This document shows positions 43,961 through 52,283 of a DNA stretch of 64,000 nt, in pieces. Each line of letters opens with the position of its first letter. Position 1 is the stretch's first letter. Where the stretch lies: the NCBI RefSeq assembly GCF_900142605.1, contig NZ_FRBL01000004.1, positions 372,001-436,000 on the forward strand, written 5' to 3'. Under the pieces are notes generated by a model. The model worked only from the letters and a program-made list of their open reading frames with translations, was not told the origin of the DNA and searched no databases. This DNA comes from Chitinophaga jiangningensis. Lineage in GTDB: Bacteria > Bacteroidota > Bacteroidia > Chitinophagales > Chitinophagaceae. The translations under genes were made by a program, and so were the position numbers.

Positions 43961-45313
43961 TCAGTACTTCAGCAACACCACCCGGTCCGACACCTGTTTT
44001 CCCGTTACCTTGCCGAACTCGCTGTCAAAATCATAGTGAATACCACCATACACTCTTGAAATGCTGGCTTCATCTATCATTTGGTTAAAGTTACTGAAAG
44101 AGCGTGGGGCAAAGCCTTCCGGCACCTTCTGCTGGTCGGTGAAAGCGTAACTGCTGCCGAATTTTGCGGCCATCACATTGCCGGCGGCACTGGTAAAGGT
44201 GGCATGCCCGGAGGTATAGCTGGGGAATGGCGGTGTGCCGATCAGGGGCGACCATGTACTGTCGATCTGACTACGTATATACGTTACTGGTCGCAGCACA
44301 TTGTAATGGAATTTGTACTTCCAGCATTTGATACCGCCATCATTCAGGCTGATGCCTACCTGCGCCAGCAGGTTAGCGGCGGCGCTGAGGCTGAGCTGAT
44401 TATCCCCGATCAGCTGTGTGGCAATGGCAATCAGGTGCCCCGGAGGTGTAAAGGTACCCGCACCATCTGCCCAGTACAGCGCAATGTTTTTTTCTGCCGG
44501 CGTGCCAGCCACTCCTTTCTGGTATACCAGCCTGGCTGCCTTGTAAAAATTGCTGGCCGTATCAGTAGAATAAGCTACCGGAGGATAAGCCACCGCATCC
44601 GTCCAGTGAGGCTTCAGCATAGTACGGTTATTGCCCCAGTAAGGTAGCATGGCACGCTGAAAGGCAGGCGGTGTAGGCACCCACAGGCCAGGGCCGGCAG
44701 GTGGAATATAATCCGCCGGGAAATTGTTCAGGTAACCGTCTTTACCACCATCCGTGAGAGACCACTGGTAAATAAGCGTAGCTACCTGCTCGCCATACGC
44801 CACGGAACGGGCCATAACATCCGCACTGCAATTGTTGGCATAGGTTACTTTGTTGGTACTGTCCAACTGATTGATGAGCTGCAGATTTGCCGCACTCACA
44901 TTCGGGAACAACTGCTTAATGATATAAGCCAGCGCACTGTTGGCAGCAATCGCCCAATTGTATTGCTTATACTTTGATGGCGGCGGCAATGGCGGTAAAC
45001 CGTTTAGCTGCCCGCCCAAAGTTTGCGCATTTGCACTACGGCCCACCACGGCCTCGTGCAATGCAATACCCGTGTAGGCAATGGCCCTGGCGGATACCGG
45101 CGGGCTAAACCCCGGCGTTTCCCTGATCAGCTTTAATTCCAGGGTGTACCACGACAACGGTACATTTACTTCTCCATTAACTGTTTCCACCTGAACGGCA
45201 GCCACCGCAGGACTGGGAACCTGCTGTAGTGAGGCATCCTGCTTTTTACAGGCATACAGTACAAAAACAAGGAATAGTCCCGTGAAACGGGCCAACAAAC
45301 AATTAGATCTCAT
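43961..45313 (-). CDS. Vanadium-dependent haloperoxidase / PAP2-family lipoprotein
   Basis: The 450-residue lipoprotein (signal with FLVFVLYACKK) carries the three PAP2/VHPO active-site stretches. These are KFHYNVLRPVTYI, FPSYTSGHATFTSAAG (SGH) and SRVYGGIHYDFDSE (R...H). The order and spacing match vanadium haloperoxidases rather than the shorter lipid phosphatases. It would act outside the inner membrane, oxidising halides with peroxide or cleaving phosphate esters; which of the two cannot be decided from sequence alone. Confidence 0.88.
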   Translation of the reverse strand: MRSNCLLARFTGLFLVFVLYACKKQDASLQQVPSPAVAAVQVETVNGEVNVPLSWYTLELKLIRETPGFSPPVSARAIAYTGIALHEAVVGRSANAQTLGGQLNGLPPLPPPSKYKQYNWAIAANSALAYIIKQLFPNVSAANLQLINQLDSTNKVTYANNCSADVMARSVAYGEQVATLIYQWSLTDGGKDGYLNNFPADYIPPAGPGLWVPTPPAFQRAMLPYWGNNRTMLKPHWTDAVAYPPVAYSTDTASNFYKAARLVYQKGVAGTPAEKNIALYWADGAGTFTPPGHLIAIATQLIGDNQLSLSAAANLLAQVGISLNDGGIKCWKYKFHYNVLRPVTYIRSQIDSTWSPLIGTPPFPSYTSGHATFTSAAGNVMAAKFGSSYAFTDQQKVPEGFAPRSFSNFNQMIDEASISRVYGGIHYDFDSEFGKVTGKQVSDRVVLLKY

Positions 45314-45445
45314 TCTTTTTCTTTTAGTAGGTTACAAAATACAGGGTCAGAAAGTAGATATGGTTATTTTGGAATACAAAAATAGTAACCCACTACGCAG
45401 CCAATTGGCGTAGCGAAAAAAATGTCTCCCTAAAATAAAAATAAA

Positions 45446-46732
45446 TTATGCCGATGGATCAGGCAGCACACGAATCACCACCTCGTCGATACGATGATGG
45501 TCCATTTTAGTCACCTCAAAACTCACCTTGTTCAGGATAATCTTCTCTCCCACCGCAGGTATATGTTTCAGCTTATCGATGATCAACCCTGCCACTGTAT
45601 TATCTTCCCTTTCATATTCGTGTAACCAGTCGTAACCAAGGGTTTCCCGGATATAACTCAACTTCGTATAGCCGTAGGTTTGCCAGCTGCCCTCCGGCAG
45701 TTTTTTCAGGAACCGTTCGGAAATATTATAGCCTGGCAGGCTCCCGCCCATAAGGCCCGAAACAATATCATGGTAGGATATCATGCCTTCCAGCGCGCCG
45801 TATTCATCAATCACAATACCCATGTTGGTATTTTCATTTTTCATCTGCTGAAAAATATCGTACACCTCCTGGTTTACAGAGAGGAAAGAAACCGGTTGCA
45901 CCATTTCCTGCACCTGTTTGTCGGGGTACAGAAAAAACTCTTTCACTCCCAGGGCTCCCAACATTTCCTTTTCGGCATTTATTACGGGAAAAGTGCGGTG
46001 AATACTGCTTTTGATCACATCCGTTATTTCCGCTCTCGACATATTGGTTCGCACCGCTGTAATCATAGTGGCGGGTGTCATAATATTTTCCGCCTTGAGG
46101 TCGTAAGTGGTAAACAGGTTTTTATGGAGAATAAATTCCCCCTTGTCAATAACCCCTTGTTTGTAGGCGGCGGTGAGCATGCCGCGTAAGTCGTTCTCCG
46201 TAATTTTTTCTTCCCGGATCGTATTGATGTTAAACAGGCCCAGGATAAATTTAGTGCTGGCCGTGAGTAGTTTAATAAAGGGATAAGTTATTTTAGAGAA
46301 GATGATCATAGAGGGGGTAATAAGAAAAGATACTTTCAGCGGATCCAGCAGGGCAAGGGTTTTCGGGATGAGCTCCCCGATCACGATTGTCAGATAGGTA
46401 ATAGATCCTACCCCTATCACCAGTGCCGTCAGATGCGCCCAGGAAGTGTGCATCCCCCAGGCAATGAAGCGTGGTTCCAGCATGGCTGCCATCAGATCGC
46501 CCCCATAGAGCCCTTCGAGGATACCTACCAATGTAATGCCTACCTGCACGGCGCTTAGAAACTCGTCAGGGTCACTTATCAGTTCCAGCACGCGCGCTGC
46601 TTTTTTATTGCCTTTGTCGACCTGTTGCTGTAAGATGGATTTGTCGATAGAAATCAATCCTATCTCTGCCATAGAAAAATAAAAATTGAAAGCAATCAGG
46701 ATGAGGATGATCAGGATGGAAATCATATGCAA
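45446..46732 (-). CDS. Hemolysin-type CNNM transmembrane protein with CBS domains (HlyC/CorC family)
   Basis: The 428 residues begin with a DUF21/CNNM membrane domain (helices at about 5-25, 60-80, 90-115, 130-150, with DPDEFLSAVQVGITLVGILEGLYGG). A CBS pair follows (IMTPATMITAVRT, EVYDIFQQMKNENTNMGIVIDEYG), then a CorC_HlyC C-terminal domain (DNTVAGLIIDKLKHIPAVGEKI). CNNM proteins are linked to magnesium or cobalt efflux. A start at ATG 46726 is equally possible. Confidence 0.94.
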   Translation of the reverse strand: MHMISILIILILIAFNFYFSMAEIGLISIDKSILQQQVDKGNKKAARVLELISDPDEFLSAVQVGITLVGILEGLYGGDLMAAMLEPRFIAWGMHTSWAHLTALVIGVGSITYLTIVIGELIPKTLALLDPLKVSFLITPSMIIFSKITYPFIKLLTASTKFILGLFNINTIREEKITENDLRGMLTAAYKQGVIDKGEFILHKNLFTTYDLKAENIMTPATMITAVRTNMSRAEITDVIKSSIHRTFPVINAEKEMLGALGVKEFFLYPDKQVQEMVQPVSFLSVNQEVYDIFQQMKNENTNMGIVIDEYGALEGMISYHDIVSGLMGGSLPGYNISERFLKKLPEGSWQTYGYTKLSYIRETLGYDWLHEYEREDNTVAGLIIDKLKHIPAVGEKIILNKVSFEVTKMDHHRIDEVVIRVLPDPSA

Positions 46733-46810
46733 TCGGGTTCTGATTGCACTAACAACCAGTGCAACCTATTGTTTAGCTTGTAATAAAGGGTTTGGGGAGA
46801 TGAATACCCG

Positions 46811-47068
46811 CTATGGCTTTGTTTTGTCCAGGATATTTTGCCACACCAGCCGGGCCAGTTGCTCCTGTTCCACCGTTTTTAAACGTTGTTTCAGCGTTAC
46901 TTCCCCATTTTCATTAAACTCCAGGTGTTCGGGAATGAAATCCGGTACCGGGTCCGCATCTGCCACGGGATCCACCTGATAAGTAGTGCTGTTGGCCTTA
47001 TGATCCACTTTTACGTGAAAACTGTAAGGTTTATTGTCGATGTATACGGTAATATCAGTAATTTCCAT
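46811..47068 (-). CDS. Conserved small hypothetical protein
   Basis: I choose ATG 47068 (MEITDITVYIDNKPYSFHVK), giving 85 residues; the frame extends upstream to 47143 but gives an implausible leader. The protein is a small soluble beta-alpha unit with VDHKANSTTYQV and a C-terminal helix (LKTVEQEQLARLVWQNIL). No function is recognised. It lies between the CNNM gene and lpdA. Confidence 0.65.
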   Translation of the reverse strand: MEITDITVYIDNKPYSFHVKVDHKANSTTYQVDPVADADPVPDFIPEHLEFNENGEVTLKQRLKTVEQEQLARLVWQNILDKTKP

Positions 47069-47201
47069 TTTGATTTTTAGGAAACCTGACACAACACCCG
47101 TACCAGGAAAACGAAAAAAGGGTTGGCTGGCACAAACAACCATGCTCTTCTGTTCGTTTACCTGATTAAAAGTCTGTCTTCACCAATTATTAATATTTAT
47201 T

Positions 47202-48602
47202 ATGGAAAAAGATTTTGACATGGTCGTTATCGGCTCCGGACCCGGAGGTTACGTTGCCGCTATACGCGCCGCACAGCTGGGTTACAAAACAGCTATCGTT
47301 GAAAAATACGACGTGCTGGGCGGTACCTGTACCAATGTAGGCTGTATTCCCTCCAAGGCTATGCTCGACAGTAGTGAAAGTTATTACGCCATTCTTCACA
47401 AGGGACCTAAGCAGGGCATTTTTGCCGACAACATTAAAGTGGATTTCGCTAAAATGGTAAACCGTAACCGCGAGGTAGTGAAATCCAATACCGAAGGCCT
47501 CACCTACCTGATGAAAAAAAATAAGATCACTGTTTTCACCGGGAAAGGCAGCTTCGTCAATAACACCACCATCAAAATAAGTGGCAAGGAAGAAAAGACG
47601 GTTACTTCCAAATACTTCATTATCGCTACCGGCTCTAAACCCGCTACGTTGCCGGGAATCACAATCGACAAAAAACGTATCATCACTTCCACGGAAGCTT
47701 TATATCTCTCCGAACAGCCAAAAGCCATGGTGATAGTAGGCGGAGGCGTGATAGGCGTGGAAATGGCCTCCGCGTATAGCCGCATAGGTACACAGGTAAC
47801 GGTGGTGGAATATGCTGACAGCCTGATACCTACTATGGATAAGGAGTTAGGTAAAGAATTGCAGAAAGTACTGACCAAACAGGGCATTGACATCCGTACC
47901 AGCTGTAAAGTGCAGACGGTGACTACCGATGGCAACAGCGTATCGCTGAAATACCTGGATACAGCGGGTAAAGAGCAGACCATTGCCGCCGATTACTGTC
48001 TGATGGCCGTTGGCCGCCGACCATATACCGAAGGGCTGGGACTGGAAAACGTAAAAGTAAAGCTGGATAACAAAGGCCGCGTAGAAGTGGACGACAAGCT
48101 GCGCACCGGCGAAGAAAATATCTATGCACTCGGGGATGTGATCCGTGGCGCCATGCTGGCGCACAAAGCAGAAGATGAAGCCATCGCCATCCTCGATAAC
48201 ATCCAGGGACACACGCATAAAATCGACTACCTGCGCATTCCTAACGTAGTGTACACCTGGCCGGAAGTAGCTGCCGTAGGTTATACCGAAGAGCAACTAA
48301 AAGAAGCCGGCATCCCTTACAATAAAGGGAAATTTCCTTTCCTTGCCAGTGGTCGCGCAAGAGCTTCGGACGACCTGGATGGATTTTCCAAAGTGCTCGT
48401 GGATCCGAAATATGGGGAAGTGCTGGGCGTACATATCATTGGTGCCCGCGCGGCAGACATCATTGCCCAGGGCGTAATGGCACAGGAATTTGAACTGACC
48501 GGTGCTGAACTGGGCAAGATCTCCTATGCGCATCCTACTTTCTCCGAAACAATGAAAGATGCTTACCTCGCTGCCACCGGCAGGGGAGCCATCAATATTT
48601 AG
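47202..48602 (+). CDS. lpdA: Dihydrolipoyl dehydrogenase
   Basis: E3 subunit of pyruvate / 2-oxoglutarate dehydrogenase complexes, which reoxidises lipoamide with NAD+. The 466 residues contain the FAD-binding GSGPGGY, the redox disulfide Cys43-Cys48 (GGTCTNVGCIPSK), the NAD-binding GGGVIGVEMASAY, the FAD motif YALGDVIRGAMLAHKAEDE, and the C-terminal catalytic His-Glu pair in HAHPTFSE-like YAHPTFSETMKDA. It stands alone with a terminator behind it. Confidence 0.97.
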   Translation: MEKDFDMVVIGSGPGGYVAAIRAAQLGYKTAIVEKYDVLGGTCTNVGCIPSKAMLDSSESYYAILHKGPKQGIFADNIKVDFAKMVNRNREVVKSNTEGLTYLMKKNKITVFTGKGSFVNNTTIKISGKEEKTVTSKYFIIATGSKPATLPGITIDKKRIITSTEALYLSEQPKAMVIVGGGVIGVEMASAYSRIGTQVTVVEYADSLIPTMDKELGKELQKVLTKQGIDIRTSCKVQTVTTDGNSVSLKYLDTAGKEQTIAADYCLMAVGRRPYTEGLGLENVKVKLDNKGRVEVDDKLRTGEENIYALGDVIRGAMLAHKAEDEAIAILDNIQGHTHKIDYLRIPNVVYTWPEVAAVGYTEEQLKEAGIPYNKGKFPFLASGRARASDDLDGFSKVLVDPKYGEVLGVHIIGARAADIIAQGVMAQEFELTGAELGKISYAHPTFSETMKDAYLAATGRGAINI

Positions 48603-48627
48603 GTGTGAAAACATCCTTCTCTTTTTT

Positions 48628-48665
48628 ATAACTCCTGCAGTAATTACTTTTACGGCAGGAGTTAT
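48628..48665 (+). terminator. Intrinsic terminator of lpdA
   Basis: ATAACTCCTGC (48628-48638) pairs with GCAGGAGTTAT (48655-48665), followed by TATTTTATG just before the next start. Confidence 0.75.
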
Positions 48666-48671
48666 TATTTT

Positions 48672-49166
48672 ATGACAGAGAAGGCCTTGATTGATAAGAA
48701 AAAATTGTTGGAACGCTGGGAAGTAAAGGGCGGCTGGACTTACATTTCCTTACCGGAAATCCCTAAGGACCCACGCCAGCACTTTGGCATGCGCAAAGTA
48801 CGTGGTACCATTGACGGCCATGAGCTACCGGTATGTAACCTGATGCCGGTAAAAGGCAGCCATATGATGTTGCCGGTAAATGCCACTATTCGTAAAAAAA
48901 TCAAGAAGGAGGCCGGTGCCACCGTACACCTGATCCTGTTTGCAGCAGGCGAAAACATAATGGATGTAGCCACACAGGATTTTATTGACTGCCTGCATGA
49001 TGAGCCGGCGGCGCTGGCGGCTTATAACACGATGTCACCGGCTGAACAGAAAAAATGCCTGCAATGGCTGATGGAGATTACGGTGACGGACACGCGGATT
49101 CAGCGCATGGCGGACGCGATTAATCACCTGGCAGCAGGCAGAACTTACCTTGGTAATAAAAAGTAA
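48672..49166 (+). CDS. YdeI/OmpD-associated family protein with DUF1905
   Basis: The 164-residue soluble protein combines a DUF1905 beta domain (ERWEVKGGWTYISLPEI, GTIDGHELPVCNLMPVKGSHMMLPVNATIRKKIKKEAG) with a YdeI-type C-terminal helical part (MSPAEQKKCLQWLMEITVTDTRIQRMADAINHLAAG). The family is widespread and of unknown biochemical role. The lpdA terminator lies just upstream, so it has its own expression. Confidence 0.9.
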   Translation: MTEKALIDKKKLLERWEVKGGWTYISLPEIPKDPRQHFGMRKVRGTIDGHELPVCNLMPVKGSHMMLPVNATIRKKIKKEAGATVHLILFAAGENIMDVATQDFIDCLHDEPAALAAYNTMSPAEQKKCLQWLMEITVTDTRIQRMADAINHLAAGRTYLGNKK

Positions 49167-49181
49167 ATTATTGTTCATGAA

Positions 49182-49210
49182 AGAGGGGGCGGCCAATGGC
49201 CGTCCCCTCT
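49182..49210 (+). terminator. Terminator of the YdeI-like gene
   Basis: AGAGGGGGCGGCC (49182-49194) pairs with GGCCGTCCCCTCT (49198-49210) with one G-T pair, loop AAT, then a short T-rich stretch. Confidence 0.85.
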
Positions 49211-49481
49211 TCCTATTTATGGCAATATCGTATATACGTACACGTTAAAATAGTCATAGCTGGGAGCCAGACGGTGTCTTAAAATTTTGAGGTTGCTTCC
49301 AATCCTTTTCCCTACAAGCAACGCGAAAAATAGCAAGGTCGCCGGTCCCAGTATGACCATTAAGTTGATTGTGAATAAAAAATACGGGGATGGCTGCTAC
49401 TTTGGATTGCCTGGAAATATAGTTACTAAAACAACACCGGTTAATTACAAAAGGTTTAAATGAATGAAAAATAATGTTTTA
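49211..49481. other. Gap between the YdeI-like and aidB genes
   Basis: Both neighbouring genes converge here. Apart from the terminator just before it, I see no gene, RNA fold or repeat in these 271 bases. Confidence 0.5.
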
Positions 49482-51128
49482 TCACTGGTGTTGGAACGCA
49501 TAGGCAATGGTTTGCAGCAGGAGGTCCATGTTATCAGTGGGCAGGCATCCCCAGCCGGCGGAGTTATTGGGGGCAAGCCGTGACTGACAGAATAGTGCTG
49601 CTACCGCTGGCGCTGCGATATGGATCAGCTCCGTTGCCTGGATGGCGAGTGCGATAGCGGTCACTACTTCTCTGGCCTGTAATGGGCCGGGGTTACTGGT
49701 GAGTAGTTTTTCTGTTTTAGTGAGATGTTGATCCAGCAGGGGGTGATGTCCTTTTTCCGCCTGGAAGTATTGGAGCAGTGCGGTAAGCGATGCCGGCTCT
49801 TTTTCCATGGCACGGAGTACGTCCAGGGCCTGCACATTACCGGAACCTTCCCAGATGGCATTTACCGGCACGTCGCGGTAGAGTCGCGGCAGGATGGATT
49901 CTTCCACATAACCGTTGCCGCCCAGGCATTCAATAATTTCTGCCAGTGCCAGTACAGCGCGCTTCGTGTTCCAGTATTTGGCTACGGGAGTGGCTATACG
50001 AATAAAGTGGTTAGATTGCTCGTCCTGCAGGGCGTCATCAAAGCCTTTGGCGATACGCATAGCGAGTACGGTGGCGCCGATGGATTCCAGTGCGAGGTCG
50101 GCCAGTACATTCCGCATCAGGGGTTGATTTAGCAGCGTGGCCCCAAATGCCTGGCGGTAACTGCAATGGTGTACCGCTTCGGCGAGGGCGCGTTGCATAG
50201 TAGCCGCTGAGCCTACGGCGCAGTCGAGCCGGGTATGCCTTACCATCTCCATAATATTTACCACTCCTCTCCCTTCCTCTCCTACCAGCTGGGCCCAGGC
50301 ACCATGGAACTCTACTTCACCGGAGGCGTTGGACCTGTTGCCCAGTTTATCTTTGAGCCGCTGGAAGTACAGCTTGTTTTTTACACCGTCCGGAGTAAAC
50401 CGGGGCACGAGGAAGCAGCTGAGCCCTCCGCTGGTTTGCGCCAGCACTAAAAAGGCATCGCTCATGGGAGCGCTGCAGAACCATTTACGACCTGTTAAAT
50501 AATAGATGCCACCGCCGGCGGGTGCGGCAATGGTAGTATTGGTGCGTACATCGCTGCCGCCCTGTGGCTCCGTCATGGCCATGCCGAAGGTGAGCCCGTT
50601 TTTATCGTACCAGGGAATATGGCGGGGATCATATTTGTCAGACAGTGCCAGCGGCAGCCAGGCATCGGCGATTTCAGGGTTGATGCGTAACGACGGTACC
50701 ACGGCAAATGTCATCGTCAGCGGGCAGCTGGTACCTTCGTCTATCTGTTGTTTGAGGTAGGAGAGCACGCTGTGAGCGAGGTAGCCACCGTATTTATTGG
50801 CGGACCATGCGATGGAATGCACGCCGGCATTGATGCTAACGTCCATCATCTCATGATAGGCCGGGTGAAACTCTACTATATCGAGGCGATTACCAAAGCG
50901 ATCATGGGTTCTAAGTACCGGGGTGTGCTTATTGGCAAGGAAGCCGGCCTGTTGCATCCCACTGCTGCCCATGGCGGCACCGAACTTTACCGCCTGCGGG
51001 TGAATCCAGTCCGCTCCGTAGGCATGCGCTGCATCTTTCAGTATCCTGTTGCTGGTAAAGGAATTATAATCTTCCAGCACAGGGGGCTGGTTATGGCTGC
51101 TGTAAAAATCGAAATCGGCTTCCTGCAT
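49482..51128 (-). CDS. aidB: AidB-like acyl-CoA dehydrogenase family protein
   Basis: The 548-residue flavoprotein has the AidB N-terminal extension with long loops (VLEDYNSFTSNRILKDAAHAYG) and the acyl-CoA dehydrogenase core (FGMAMTEPQGGSDVRTNTT, WFCSAPMSDAFLVLA). The C-terminal part has LGGNGYVEESILPRLYRDVP and NAIWEGSGNVQALD. AidB binds DNA and protects it during alkylation damage in E. coli. It is 30 bases downstream of the WYL regulator on the same strand, in a block divergent from the Ro-like gene. Confidence 0.93.
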   Translation of the reverse strand: MQEADFDFYSSHNQPPVLEDYNSFTSNRILKDAAHAYGADWIHPQAVKFGAAMGSSGMQQAGFLANKHTPVLRTHDRFGNRLDIVEFHPAYHEMMDVSINAGVHSIAWSANKYGGYLAHSVLSYLKQQIDEGTSCPLTMTFAVVPSLRINPEIADAWLPLALSDKYDPRHIPWYDKNGLTFGMAMTEPQGGSDVRTNTTIAAPAGGGIYYLTGRKWFCSAPMSDAFLVLAQTSGGLSCFLVPRFTPDGVKNKLYFQRLKDKLGNRSNASGEVEFHGAWAQLVGEEGRGVVNIMEMVRHTRLDCAVGSAATMQRALAEAVHHCSYRQAFGATLLNQPLMRNVLADLALESIGATVLAMRIAKGFDDALQDEQSNHFIRIATPVAKYWNTKRAVLALAEIIECLGGNGYVEESILPRLYRDVPVNAIWEGSGNVQALDVLRAMEKEPASLTALLQYFQAEKGHHPLLDQHLTKTEKLLTSNPGPLQAREVVTAIALAIQATELIHIAAPAVAALFCQSRLAPNNSAGWGCLPTDNMDLLLQTIAYAFQHQ

Positions 51129-51158
51129 GGGGTGTTGTTTTGGATGGCTAAAATTAAG

Positions 51159-52175
51159 CTATTCCGTTGAGTAAAGGTCGGCAGCTTTCCTGGTTTTCTC
51201 CGCAATACGGTTACGCAACCGCGCTGGCTCCAGCACCTCCATACCATTTCCAAAACCGAGGATTTCCCGTTCCAGTTCCAGGTTAGTTATAACCAATAAT
51301 TCTATTATCATTCTGTCTTGCGCCATTTCAATAATACGCTGGCTGGGATGCAGTGGTTTGGTGGCCACATAAGGTACATGTTCACCTGTAACGGCAATGC
51401 GCACACGATTTGGGCGGAGTTTCATTACAGTGGGGCCTATAACATGCTGATAATAAGTTTGCGGCGTATAGTCGCTTTCGTTAGGGTAATATAATTTCTC
51501 CTTATTAGCCTTTACTGCTACGATGCGATCCAGCGCCAGAGTGGTAGGCTCTTCATTTCTGCCTTTGGCGCCTACTACAAACCAACGGTTCTTAAACTCT
51601 TTCAGCCACCAGCCATGGAGGTCCAATGGTGTGGGTTCCAGTGCCTTAAAGGACTGATAGGAAATTTCCAGTACCATGCCATTTACAATAGCTTCATATA
51701 TAGTATTGAGGTGTTCCAACCCTTTCAGGTTTTCATTTTTTTCAAAATCGATGATCGTCTGCTTATCATGGCCAGACGCATACACGTGGCCTTCAAGTTT
51801 CTGCACCACCCCGTTGAGGTGTTCGAAGTGTGTAAAGCCTTTGAACTGCTTGAGCACTTCCACGGCCTCTGTCATCCGGGTGAGGTCAGCATCACTCAAA
51901 GGGATATTTGTAATGCTGTAGTCAGGGTCCTCATACATATAGTATTTCTTTTCCACGATGATAATGGGGGCATTATAGCCCAGTTTATCACTGCGCATCA
52001 TTTGTATATCCGCCTGAATGGTACGGCGACTGATACCTTTTTCCATGCCTTCATAATCGTAAAGGGTATCGGACACTTTCTCGATAAGATCAGCTAAAGT
52101 CCAGCGCCGGCGGCGATTTCGGAGGCATGCATCAATCGTTTTATAGCGTATAAGGGCGTTCCTGTTGACCGGCAT
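51159..52175 (-). CDS. WYL-domain transcriptional regulator
   Basis: The 338 residues start with a winged helix (RRRRWTLADLIEKVSDTLYDYEG, ISRRTIQADIQMM). Two WYL-type Sm-like domains follow (residues about 130-240, with the key HGWWLKEFKNRWFVVG, and ALDRIVAVKA). A C-terminal WCX dimerisation part ends it. WYL domains bind nucleic acid or nucleotide ligands and often control responses to RNA or DNA stress. It starts 108 bases from the Ro-like gene in the opposite direction, so it probably regulates that gene and its own aidB operon. Confidence 0.93.
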   Translation of the reverse strand: MPVNRNALIRYKTIDACLRNRRRRWTLADLIEKVSDTLYDYEGMEKGISRRTIQADIQMMRSDKLGYNAPIIIVEKKYYMYEDPDYSITNIPLSDADLTRMTEAVEVLKQFKGFTHFEHLNGVVQKLEGHVYASGHDKQTIIDFEKNENLKGLEHLNTIYEAIVNGMVLEISYQSFKALEPTPLDLHGWWLKEFKNRWFVVGAKGRNEEPTTLALDRIVAVKANKEKLYYPNESDYTPQTYYQHVIGPTVMKLRPNRVRIAVTGEHVPYVATKPLHPSQRIIEMAQDRMIIELLVITNLELEREILGFGNGMEVLEPARLRNRIAEKTRKAADLYSTE

Positions 52176-52214
52176 TTCAAATAAATTTCTGGAAAAATAG
52201 AAAAAAAATTTAAC

Positions 52215-52251
52215 TGCGCAAAAACACTGCGCACATGCGCATGCATCTTTG
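52215..52251 (+). promoter_or_regulatory. Promoter region of the Ro-like gene with three TGCGCA sites
   Basis: Three copies of the self-complementary TGCGCA lie at 52215, 52228 and 52236. They are directly upstream of a -7-like CATCTTTG (52244-52251). No -33 TTTG is visible at the right distance, so activation by a protein bound to the TGCGCA cluster is plausible. The WYL regulator is the natural candidate. Confidence 0.5.
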
Positions 52252-52283
52252 TACAGTCAATCACACAGTAAAACACAAACGAT

